A stretch of 64,000 nt of DNA from Brevinema_A sp051647245 (lineage in GTDB: Bacteria; Spirochaetota; Brevinematia; Brevinematales; Brevinemataceae), in NCBI GenBank assembly GCA_051647245.1, contig JBOFDS010000008.1:1-64000 (forward strand). The letters run 5' to 3'. The notes under the pieces are model-generated. The model searched no databases and had not been told where the DNA came from. It worked only from the letters and a program-made list of their open reading frames with translations. Of this stretch, positions 50,824 through 58,546 are shown piece by piece (positions within the stretch are counted from its first letter, which is position 1; every line of letters starts with the position of its first letter). A program made the position numbers and the translations under genes.

Positions 50824-52788
50824 ATGAGTAATAATACCTACTCGGCATCATCGATTGTTGCGCTCGACTTTCCTGATAATATCAGAATGCGTCCCGACAT
50901 GTACATTGGTGATAGAAGTATCGAAGGATACCACCATTGTGCGTTTGAGATCATTGACAACTCCGTCGACGAGCACCTTGCTGGTCATGCCAACCACATC
51001 ACTGTTACCCTCCACCCAAATAGTATCCTTGAAGTTGCTGATGATGGACGTGGTATCCCTACCGATATGCACCCTACAGAAAAGCTCCCAGCTATTGAGC
51101 TCGTGATGACAAAACTCCACGCTGGTGGTAAATTTGACCGTGATTCTTATCAAGTTTCTGGTGGTCTTCACGGGGTTGGTTTGTCCGCTGTGAACGCGCT
51201 CTCCGAATTTATGGAAGTTGATGTTCACCGTAATAAGCAAATCGTTCAAATCAAATACGAAAAAGGCCGCAAGACTGTGGATCTTCATCCTATCGGAAAG
51301 ACAGATCGTGTTGGTACTGTTGTAAGATTTCGTCTTGACCATGATATTTTCCGTGATGTAACTCACTTCACGCCAGATATTTTGATCAGTCGTCTCAAAC
51401 AAAGTGCCTTCCTTAATCCAGGTTTGAGGATTACTTTCATCAATCTTCTGGAAAAAACAGAAGATAACAATGAAGAAATCAACAACACTATTGAATTTTT
51501 CTATGAAAACGGAACGTTACAATTCTTAAAAGATGACCTCAACGCTGAAGTGCCTGTTCTTTTTGAAGAACCTATTCGCATCGTCGGTGCTGATCAAGGG
51601 ATCTCCGTGGATATCGCCTTACAATACCGTGTTTCTAACGATGATCCTATCACACTCAGTTACGTAAACACCATCCACACAAAAAGCCACGGTCTCCATG
51701 TGGACGGTTTTTGGAGTGCTTACGAGAAGTTGATGAAGCAATATTCTGAGCGTTTGAAGCTTGATAAAAAGGGAACTCTCGTATCTAAAAGAAGTTTGTC
51801 CATTGGATTGACTTGTATCATTAATACCAGAATCCCAAATGCTGAATTCAAAGGCCAAACCAAAGATAAACTCACAGAGCCAGCAAAAACAACAACTATC
51901 GTTCGTAATCTTGTAGAAAATGGACTAGCAAACTTCCTCGAAAAAAATCGCGACATTACCACACAAATTATCGAAAAAGCCGTCAAAGAAATGGAAGCTA
52001 TCGAATCCGCACAGCGTGCTCTCGAAAACTCCCGTTCTGGTAAGATCAAAAGAAAAGAAGCTCTCACCATGCTTGCTGGGAAACTTGCTGACTGTACAAG
52101 CCGTGATCCTGCTAAAAAAGAATTGTTTATTGTTGAGGGAGACTCCGCGGGAGGATCTGCAAAACAAGGACGTAACCGCGAAATTCAAGCCATCCTACCC
52201 GTCCGTGGTAAGATCTTGAACGTTGCAAAAAAACAAGACGCTTTGAAGAGTGAAATCATTAAAATGATCTTTGCTTCCTTAGGAATCCAACCTTCTTTCC
52301 GTCAAAACGAAGACTATCTCGAAAAACTCCGCTACCACAAAGTTATCATCATGACTGACGCCGACGTGGACGGTTCTCACATTCAGATCTTGCTCTTGAC
52401 ATTCTTCTATCGTTTCATGCCTGAGCTCATTCAAGAAGGATACCTCTATATTGCTCAGCCACCTCTTTATAAAATTTCTGCAGGGAAAGATTTTGTTTAT
52501 CTTTATTCTGATGGAGAAAAAGATGAAATGCTCAAAAGCACTCGTTTTGCTGACAAAAAAGTAGACATTCAACGTTATAAAGGACTTGGTGAAATGAACG
52601 CCGATCAACTTTGGGAGACTACGATGGATCCTTCCACAAGAAAATTACGCCGTGTGGAAATTCAAGACGAAATGATCACCCGTAAAAAGATCGAGCTTCT
52701 CATGAGTGAAAGCGGTAGCCCAGATGAAAAGAAAAAGTTTATTCTTTCTGGCGCTGATTTTGTAACAAATATTGATGATATTGGATAA
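50824..52788 (+). CDS. gyrB: DNA gyrase/topoisomerase IV subunit B
   Basis: ATPase subunit of a type II topoisomerase. GHKL domain: RMRPDMYIGDRSIEG, EIIDNSVDEHLAG, VADDGRGIPTDMHP, GGLHGVGLSAVNALSE; transducer with AEFKGQTKDKL; TOPRIM with FIVEGDSAGGSAKQG and DADVDGSHIQILLLTFFYR. C-terminal QRYKGLGEMNADQLWETTMDP closes it. 654 aa fits GyrB or ParE, and the partner A subunit is not adjacent, so the symbol is provisional. Unusually the opening motif reads RPDMYIG, not RPGMYIG. ATG 50824 has AAGAGG upstream. Behind the HAD gene; a terminator follows. Confidence 0.88.
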   Translation: MSNNTYSASSIVALDFPDNIRMRPDMYIGDRSIEGYHHCAFEIIDNSVDEHLAGHANHITVTLHPNSILEVADDGRGIPTDMHPTEKLPAIELVMTKLHAGGKFDRDSYQVSGGLHGVGLSAVNALSEFMEVDVHRNKQIVQIKYEKGRKTVDLHPIGKTDRVGTVVRFRLDHDIFRDVTHFTPDILISRLKQSAFLNPGLRITFINLLEKTEDNNEEINNTIEFFYENGTLQFLKDDLNAEVPVLFEEPIRIVGADQGISVDIALQYRVSNDDPITLSYVNTIHTKSHGLHVDGFWSAYEKLMKQYSERLKLDKKGTLVSKRSLSIGLTCIINTRIPNAEFKGQTKDKLTEPAKTTTIVRNLVENGLANFLEKNRDITTQIIEKAVKEMEAIESAQRALENSRSGKIKRKEALTMLAGKLADCTSRDPAKKELFIVEGDSAGGSAKQGRNREIQAILPVRGKILNVAKKQDALKSEIIKMIFASLGIQPSFRQNEDYLEKLRYHKVIIMTDADVDGSHIQILLLTFFYRFMPELIQEGYLYIAQPPLYKISAGKDFVYLYSDGEKDEMLKSTRFADKKVDIQRYKGLGEMNADQLWETTMDPSTRKLRRVEIQDEMITRKKIELLMSESGSPDEKKKFILSGADFVTNIDDIG

Positions 52789-52792
52789 TAGC

Positions 52793-52824
52793 CAAAAAAA
52801 ACACCCTCTAGTAGGGTGTTTTTT
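52793..52824 (+). terminator. Intrinsic terminator after gyrB
   Basis: AAAACACCCT and AGGGTGTTTT pair around CTAGT, followed by a T-run. Confidence 0.88.
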
Positions 52825-52863
52825 GATTTGTGTTAAAAAATGTTAATTTATTATAAAAAATAC

Positions 52864-52893
52864 TTGCAGAAATCCATCTATTTATATTATAAT
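52864..52893 (+). promoter_or_regulatory. Promoter of the EIIB-like gene
   Basis: TTGCAG, 18-bp spacer, perfect TATAAT. An 80-nt leader follows with a small palindrome, AGGAT-TGT-ATCCT, at 52920-52932 that could be an operator. Confidence 0.68.
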
Positions 52894-52972
52894 AAATTAA
52901 ATAGTCAATATAGAATAAAAGGATTGTATCCTGTTTATTAATCAATATTATCCTAGCAAAAGGAATTTCGAC

Positions 52973-53722
52973 ATGAACTCCCAAAATACAAATTTCTGCA
53001 GTATTGGGAAGATTTTATTTATTTATTTGGGGGGAGCTGTTAATATTCGTTCTATTTCTAATTGTATATCTCGTTTACGGTTAGAAGTTGCTGAACAAGA
53101 GCTGACAGCACCAGATAAAATGATTTTATCCCTGAAAAATCGTGGGATTATTCGATTTGGGAATAATATTCATATTATTTTCAATCACAAAGCTCCATTT
53201 TTACAAAAAAAATTAAGAAAACTTCACAAAGTATTCAAAGATAAGATCTCTCAGAATATTATTTTTCTCACTCAAAATCAGATTTCAAAATTTGAACAAG
53301 ATGGTAATTTAGTTACCGTCCATGCCTCCAAAGAAATCAAAACAGAAGCAAAATTTATTCTCGCTTTAGAGACTCTTGGTTGTAAAGTTGATAAAAAAGG
53401 AATGAATTTTTCTATCATCGTGCCTGAGGACTACAGTATTGAAAGTCTTGGGTATGCGTGTCATTACTGGGAACTCGTTCAAAGCTATGCGATCCTTGAT
53501 GTGATTGATGTCCATAATATTAAAAAAGTTGCTTCTCAAAAAAGTATCTACCGTATTGTGTTGAAAGAGTTTGTTGATTTAGATTCTGCTATCTGGCATC
53601 ATTATGGACTTCCAGATGTTTATTGTAACGAGAAAGATTGCGAGATACAATTTACACACCATTCTAAGGAACTAATGGCACTCCTGCAAGCACATATTGA
53701 TATGGAAACAATGAAAATTTAA
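52973..53722 (+). CDS. PTS EIIB-like domain protein with unknown C-terminal region
   Basis: A 249-aa soluble protein. Residues about 15-80 align by eye with the glucose-family EIIB domain of the PTS transporter at 58547: YLGGAVNIRSISNCISRLRL here against GGQENIESLDACITRLRI there, and IIRFGNNIHIIF against VIVSGNGTQAIF. The phosphorylatable Cys is kept (Cys31). No transport (IIC) domain is attached. The remaining about 165 aa are not recognised; the last 45 (GLPDVYCNEKDCEIQFTHHS...) faintly repeat the same pattern. It could be a phosphate-relay or regulatory protein in the sugar-phosphotransfer network. Own promoter. It lies just before fba. Confidence 0.68.
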   Translation: MNSQNTNFCSIGKILFIYLGGAVNIRSISNCISRLRLEVAEQELTAPDKMILSLKNRGIIRFGNNIHIIFNHKAPFLQKKLRKLHKVFKDKISQNIIFLTQNQISKFEQDGNLVTVHASKEIKTEAKFILALETLGCKVDKKGMNFSIIVPEDYSIESLGYACHYWELVQSYAILDVIDVHNIKKVASQKSIYRIVLKEFVDLDSAIWHHYGLPDVYCNEKDCEIQFTHHSKELMALLQAHIDMETMKI

Positions 53723-53741
53723 GAAGTTTTAATAATTCAAC

Positions 53742-53770
53742 TTGACAATATTAAGAATTCCCTTTATACT
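53742..53770 (+). promoter_or_regulatory. Promoter of fba
   Basis: Perfect TTGACA, 17-bp spacer, TATACT; the -10 box ends 27 nt before the fba ATG. It overlaps no upstream gene. Confidence 0.85.
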
Positions 53771-53797
53771 AAGTATAATCTATAAAAGGAGCATTTT

Positions 53798-54799
53798 ATG
53801 CATTATAAAGAACTCGGCTTTGTAAACTCAAAAGTTATGTTCGAAATTGCTGTTAAAGACAAATTTGCAGTTCCTGCATTCAACTTTAACAACATGGAAC
53901 AAATTCAAGCTATCGTTATGGCTTGTGTGGAATGTCAATCACCTGTGATTCTTCAAGTTTCTAAAGGTGCACGTGCTTACGCAAACCCAGTACTCTTATC
54001 CTGGATGGGACGTGGTGCTGTTGAAATGATGAAAGCTTACGCTAAAGAAAAAGGTTTAGGCGAAATTCCTATGGTATTACACCTCGACCACGGTGATACA
54101 TTCGAAACATGTAAAGATTGTATCGACACAGGATTCTCCTCTGTCATGATCGATGGTTCCCACCACTCTTACGATGATAACGTAAAATTAAGCAGACAAG
54201 TCGTTGACTATGCACACCAATTCGACGTAACAGTTGAAGGTGAGCTCGGCGTTCTTGCTGGTGTTGAAGATGAAGTTTCTTCTGACGAACACGTTTACAC
54301 ACAACCTGAAGAAGTTCAAGATTTCGTATCTAAAACAGGTGTTGACTCCTTGGCTATTGCTATTGGAACATCCCACGGTGCGTTCAAATTCAAACCTGGT
54401 CAATCCCCACAAATCCGTATGGATATCCTCAGCGAAATCGAAAAGAAAATCCCTGGGTTCCCTATCGTTCTCCACGGTTCTTCTTCCGTTCCTCAAGATG
54501 CAGTTGCTATGATCAACGAATTCGGCGGAAAATTAGAAGATTCTATCGGTATTCCTGAAGATCAACTCCTTGAAGCTTCCCATTCTGCTGTATGTAAAAT
54601 CAATATCGACTCCGACTCCCGTCTTGTTATGACAGCTCAAATCCGTCGCGTGTTTGCACAAAACCCAGGCGAATTTGACCCACGTAAATACTTGGCACCA
54701 GCTCGTGATGCGATGAAAGATCTTTACAAACACAAATGTGAAAAAGTTCTCAACTCTGCTGGAAAAGCTCCTGCTATCATGGCAGCACTTAACAAGTAA
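53798..54799 (+). CDS. fba: Class II fructose-bisphosphate aldolase
   Basis: Zn-dependent glycolytic aldolase splitting fructose-1,6-bisphosphate. 333 aa. Catalytic and metal residues lie in MVLHLDHGDTFETCKDCI, SVMIDGSHHSYDDNV and FPIVLHGSSSVPQD; AIAIGTSHGAFKF follows the second His region. FNFNNMEQIQAIV at the start is typical of the FbaA class. A strong AAAGGAG and a consensus promoter suggest high expression. Single-gene unit, terminator shared with asnA. Confidence 0.96.
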   Translation: MHYKELGFVNSKVMFEIAVKDKFAVPAFNFNNMEQIQAIVMACVECQSPVILQVSKGARAYANPVLLSWMGRGAVEMMKAYAKEKGLGEIPMVLHLDHGDTFETCKDCIDTGFSSVMIDGSHHSYDDNVKLSRQVVDYAHQFDVTVEGELGVLAGVEDEVSSDEHVYTQPEEVQDFVSKTGVDSLAIAIGTSHGAFKFKPGQSPQIRMDILSEIEKKIPGFPIVLHGSSSVPQDAVAMINEFGGKLEDSIGIPEDQLLEASHSAVCKINIDSDSRLVMTAQIRRVFAQNPGEFDPRKYLAPARDAMKDLYKHKCEKVLNSAGKAPAIMAALNK

Positions 54800-54814
54800 G
54801 TTAAACAACCAAAA

Positions 54815-54849
54815 TAAAAAACACTCATTATTACAATGAGTGTTTTTTT
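54815..54849. terminator. Bidirectional terminator between fba and asnA
   Basis: ACACTCATT and AATGAGTGT pair around ATTAC, with A- and T-runs on both sides. Confidence 0.87.
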
Positions 54850-54851
54850 GA

Positions 54852-55835
54852 TTATAATAAAAAGATATGGTTCATAGCACAGTGTTTGACGACTTCTTCT
54901 GTCCAAACAGACACCTGCACCTCGCCTATATGTACTTTATCGAGAAGGAACATCGCAACCCGAGATTGCCCGATCCCACCACCGATAGATTGAGGGAGTA
55001 GATCCTCAAAGATCATTTTATGGAAGGATTTTGATTTTCGTTCTTCTTCATCAGAGATGGTAAGTTGCAGGTCAAGGGTTTCCTTATCAACACGAACCCC
55101 CATCACACCTATACCAAGAGCTGCATCCAGCTTTTCATGATAAAAAATCATATCCCCGTTTAATGTCCAATCATCATAGTCAGGAGCTCTTTCTCCGTGT
55201 ACTTGTCCAGATTTAAGTTTATGACCAATACCAATAATAAACACAGCTTTAACAAGGCGAACAATTTGTAATTCACGTTGTTTTGGAGTCATCATTGGAT
55301 ACATATCCTCAAGTTCCTGAGCAGTAATAAAGTAAATCTCTTCGGGTAATTTTTCACTTAAAGATGGGTATTCCTTAACAAGATATTCTTCTGTTTGTCG
55401 GATAGTTGTATAGATTTTTTTGACATAAGTTTCAAGTGTTTCACGATTCCTATCTTCTGGAGCAATCGCCACTTCCCAATCCCATTGATCCACATAAATG
55501 GAATAAAGCTCACTTGGCACTACTTCAAGGCGGATAGCATTCATATCAGCATAGATGCCTTTATTCATAGGGATTTCATATTTATAAAGAGCCATTCTCT
55601 TCCATTTAGCAAGAGATTGAACCACTTCTACTCTCTGACTCGTTGCAGGAAGCGTAAAAGAAACAGTTTTTGTATCTGTGTAAAGGGTGTCATTCAGACC
55701 AGTACGTGACTCAAAAATTAATGGAGCAGAAACCCTTTGCGTATTTAGAGACGCAGCTAATTCCTTCTCAAAAAACATTTTCATCTTGTGCAGAGCCTGT
55801 TCTGTTTCAAAAACACTGAGCTTTGATCGGTACAT
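54852..55835 (-). CDS. asnA: Aspartate-ammonia ligase
   Basis: Ammonia-dependent asparagine synthetase, class II aaRS-like fold, cytosolic. At 327 aa it matches AsnA (330 aa in E. coli). Landmarks are EVVQSLAKWKRMALY, YSIYVDQWDWEVAI, ITAQELEDMYP, GERAPDYDDWTLNGD and the C-terminal GGGIGQSRVAMFLL. AAGGGAG precedes the ATG. It is 35 bp after the RNase HI gene in the acyl-CoA-ligase-rnhA-asnA run. Confidence 0.96.
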   Translation of the reverse strand: MYRSKLSVFETEQALHKMKMFFEKELAASLNTQRVSAPLIFESRTGLNDTLYTDTKTVSFTLPATSQRVEVVQSLAKWKRMALYKYEIPMNKGIYADMNAIRLEVVPSELYSIYVDQWDWEVAIAPEDRNRETLETYVKKIYTTIRQTEEYLVKEYPSLSEKLPEEIYFITAQELEDMYPMMTPKQRELQIVRLVKAVFIIGIGHKLKSGQVHGERAPDYDDWTLNGDMIFYHEKLDAALGIGVMGVRVDKETLDLQLTISDEEERKSKSFHKMIFEDLLPQSIGGGIGQSRVAMFLLDKVHIGEVQVSVWTEEVVKHCAMNHIFLL

Positions 55836-55870
55836 GGCAAACTCCCTTAATAAAATTTATTCACAAATAA

Positions 55871-56557
55871 TTAAAATAAATTATTGGCATCCTCTTTGAT
55901 AGCAAGCTTTGCTAAGCGATCTGCTTGTTCATTGAAACGATGTCCTGTATGGGCTTTAACTTTTTTCCAATTGATAGAGACTCGATATTGCATGAGTTTG
56001 GCAACATAAAATTGTGCAATTGGACTGTTTGCCTTCCATTTTTTGGTCGCCCACATCTCTAATCCTTTATAGTCATAGTAAATAGTAAGCGTTTTTTCAC
56101 CTGTATTTTTAAGATATTCTAATGCATTCAAGACAGCGTAAACTTCACCAGCAATCTGCCGAGATCCCTCTTCTGCAGACAAAGGAACAAGCCCTTTCCC
56201 TTCAAATACAAGCTCATTATTCTCCGCAATAACACAAGCCCAAGAAATCTTACCATCCATAAAAGAACCATCTACATAAGCACAAAGCCCTGTAACTGCT
56301 TTTTCATCGGGAAATAAATAACTATGCCAAAGATCCTGAATATGCTCTTTTTGAGCATCAGCAGATATCTGAACACTGAGAGAAAAGGTTTTTTTAGAAG
56401 GCTTGTGGTAAAGTGCTGCAACTGTATTTAAAAGCTTGATCTTCACATGATAATCACGAAAACTCGCTTCATCAAGTGCCGCATCGATATTTTGTTCATG
56501 AAGGTAGGAAATAAATTTTTGGCTCTCTTGAAGGAGTTCTTGATAGCTAATAGTCAT
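55871..56557 (-). CDS. rnhA: Ribonuclease HI with non-standard N-terminal domain
   Basis: Cleaves RNA in RNA-DNA hybrids. The catalytic RNase H domain covers about 90-220, with acidic residues in AYVDGSFMDG, GEVYAVLNALEYL, IYYDYKGLEMWA and NEQADRLAK, so the DEDD set is complete. The first about 88 residues (YLHEQNIDAALDEASF..., KKTFSLSVQIS) are not the viroplasmin-type hybrid-binding domain found in some RNase HI proteins and are not recognised. 228 aa. AGGAAT precedes the start; 8 bp after the acyl-CoA ligase gene. Confidence 0.88.
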   Translation of the reverse strand: MTISYQELLQESQKFISYLHEQNIDAALDEASFRDYHVKIKLLNTVAALYHKPSKKTFSLSVQISADAQKEHIQDLWHSYLFPDEKAVTGLCAYVDGSFMDGKISWACVIAENNELVFEGKGLVPLSAEEGSRQIAGEVYAVLNALEYLKNTGEKTLTIYYDYKGLEMWATKKWKANSPIAQFYVAKLMQYRVSINWKKVKAHTGHRFNEQADRLAKLAIKEDANNLF

Positions 56558-56565
56558 GGTTATTC

Positions 56566-58299
56566 CTATTCGTGACCTTTTAAGAGATGACGATATTCTT
56601 TGCCTTTATATTCGAATCTTTTAATCTTACGTGTAGAATTTTTTTGTAATTCTTCTGTATAAATTTCATAACCGCGAATCATTTGGTACATTTGTAATTT
56701 TTTATTCACGGCTCTAATATGTTCATCAACAATATTTTTGACAGAAGGATCCTGAGGATTGATTCCCAGTTCTTCAAGATGAGGCACATTCAACACGATC
56801 AAAGCACAAACTACCTCACTCATATCCGTTTCAGAAACAGGCACCCCAATCAAAACAGACTCGAGAATATAAGGATGATTATTCACAAATTCTTCAATTT
56901 CTTCAGGATAGACGTTTTTCCCACCACCAGTTACGATGATATTTTTACAGCGACCAGTGATATATAGGTGTTCTCGGCCTTTACGCTTAACTAAACAGCC
57001 CATATCACCTGTTTTGAGCCATCCATCTTCAGTAAGAACTTCTTCGGTAGCTTGTTCATTATTCCAATATCCAAGCATTACATTGTCGCCTTTTACAGCA
57101 ATTTCCCCAATACCTTGCTCATTAGGATCAAAAATTTTACATTGAAGATTAGGAATAATATTCCCTACTGATTTATTGTCAACATATCCTTCAGGATCTC
57201 CAACAGAAATCACTGGAGATGCCTCGGTCAATCCATAGCCATTGGCAAGATTGAAGCCTAATGCTGCATAACCTTTAGAAGTTGCATAAGAAAGTGGCGC
57301 TGCACCAGAGATCAAAAAGCGAACCGTGCCAAATCCAGCCTTCTTACGAAGAAAACCAAATATCTTCTCCCCAAACTTATGAGAGCCAGTAATTGTATGC
57401 ATGAAAGAAGAGGTGTTGTAAAGACCTGTAATGATCTGCTTAATAGGCGATTTTAGAAGGGTGAGTTGACGTAAAATTCCATCCAAAATTTTTGCATAGA
57501 GCGTAGGAATACCAATCATCACAGTTACATGAGTAGATTTGATACAGTCAATAAGACGATTTGGTTTTAAAGAATCGGCATAGCTCATCGAACCACCTAC
57601 CCCAAGGGTTGTTAATTCAACAGAAAATTGGAAGGTATGATGCAATGGGAGAACACTAAAAACAACGTCTTTATCTGTCAAACGAGCTGCTATCCAAAGA
57701 TTGTTAATTTGTTGGCAGAAGTTACCGTGACTAAGCATAACAGCTTTGGATTTACCTGTTGTGCCAGAAGTAAAGATCAAAGATGCAAGATCATTTTGAT
57801 TGATTTCAGTTTTTGTGAGTGTTTGAGGGTTTCTATGACAAATATCTTCCAAATAAGTAACCTTCTCAGCACTTGCAGGAATTTTTGTTAATTTATCTAA
57901 AAGAATCCACTCTTTAATTGCAGACATGATCTCGGAATCATCCTTCATCTTCTCAAAAAGAGAAATCGAAGTAATCATCGTCTCAACGCCAGAACTTTGA
58001 ACAAGATTTTTGACCTCTTCAACAGCAAGCATCGCATCAAATGGTACAGCCACTACCCCATTATAAACGACACCAAGATATGCTTGCATCCATTCTGGTC
58101 TATTTTCAGAGATAATTGCGACTTTATCGCCTTTTTGAAGTTTTTTTTCAGCTTGCAAATATGACGCAAGGGCTTTAGCACTTTTATAAAGTTTATGATA
58201 AGAAAGAGAATGGTAACGCTCACCATCGAATGACTTAGCGTAAATCGATTCACCTCTTTTGTCCAAAGACTCAACTAACTGTTGTAAGTTTAAATACAT
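56566..58299 (-). CDS. Long-chain fatty acid-CoA ligase (AMP-forming)
   Basis: ANL-superfamily enzyme activating fatty acids, likely membrane-associated and scavenging host or environmental lipids. 577 aa. Adenylation motifs: LIFTSGTTGKSKAVMLSHGN (about 171-190), NGYGLTEASPVIS, DGWLKTGDMGCL and C-terminal GRCKNIIVTGGGKNVYPEEIEE, ending with KIKRFEYKG. GAGGTG precedes the ATG. First gene of acyl-CoA-ligase-rnhA-asnA. The promoter contains an inverted repeat that suggests regulation. No acyl carrier or beta-oxidation genes are nearby. Confidence 0.93.
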   Translation of the reverse strand: MYLNLQQLVESLDKRGESIYAKSFDGERYHSLSYHKLYKSAKALASYLQAEKKLQKGDKVAIISENRPEWMQAYLGVVYNGVVAVPFDAMLAVEEVKNLVQSSGVETMITSISLFEKMKDDSEIMSAIKEWILLDKLTKIPASAEKVTYLEDICHRNPQTLTKTEINQNDLASLIFTSGTTGKSKAVMLSHGNFCQQINNLWIAARLTDKDVVFSVLPLHHTFQFSVELTTLGVGGSMSYADSLKPNRLIDCIKSTHVTVMIGIPTLYAKILDGILRQLTLLKSPIKQIITGLYNTSSFMHTITGSHKFGEKIFGFLRKKAGFGTVRFLISGAAPLSYATSKGYAALGFNLANGYGLTEASPVISVGDPEGYVDNKSVGNIIPNLQCKIFDPNEQGIGEIAVKGDNVMLGYWNNEQATEEVLTEDGWLKTGDMGCLVKRKGREHLYITGRCKNIIVTGGGKNVYPEEIEEFVNNHPYILESVLIGVPVSETDMSEVVCALIVLNVPHLEELGINPQDPSVKNIVDEHIRAVNKKLQMYQMIRGYEIYTEELQKNSTRKIKRFEYKGKEYRHLLKGHE

Positions 58300-58355
58300 G
58301 GTAACACCTCATTAATAGGATAACATTTTTGTCAAATTTTCATTATTTATGATAT

Positions 58356-58383
58356 ATTTTAGCACAAATTCAGTATTTGTCAA
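58356..58383 (-). promoter_or_regulatory. Promoter of the acyl-CoA ligase unit with embedded inverted repeat
   Basis: Minus strand perfect TTGACA (58383-58378), 16-bp spacer, TAAAAT (58361-58356). ACAAAT and ATTTGT form an inverted repeat at 58364-58380, inside the spacer and touching the -35 box, so a repressor could block it. Confidence 0.68.
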
Positions 58384-58430
58384 CTCTTTTAAGATTAAAC
58401 AAAGAGAATAAGAGTATAATAAATTTCCTA

Positions 58431-58459
58431 TTGACTTTTTATTTAGGTGGATCTATAAT
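58431..58459 (+). promoter_or_regulatory. Promoter of the PTS IICB gene
   Basis: TTGACT, 17-bp spacer, perfect TATAAT. The leader to the ATG is about 87 nt. Upstream, CTCTTT and AAAGAG (58384-58407) make an imperfect inverted repeat. Confidence 0.78.
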
Positions 58460-58546
58460 CAGTTATATCATACATTAAAGTTGATTTTTTTGTAAAAAAT
58501 AACTAAATTTAAAAAAGACATTCAATCTAATTTATAGGAGAAAACT

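Noticed and set aside
52973..53722. EIIB-like gene as a broken copy of the PTS transporter
   Set aside because: It is one intact 249-codon frame with its own promoter, and its C-terminal half has no counterpart in the transporter.
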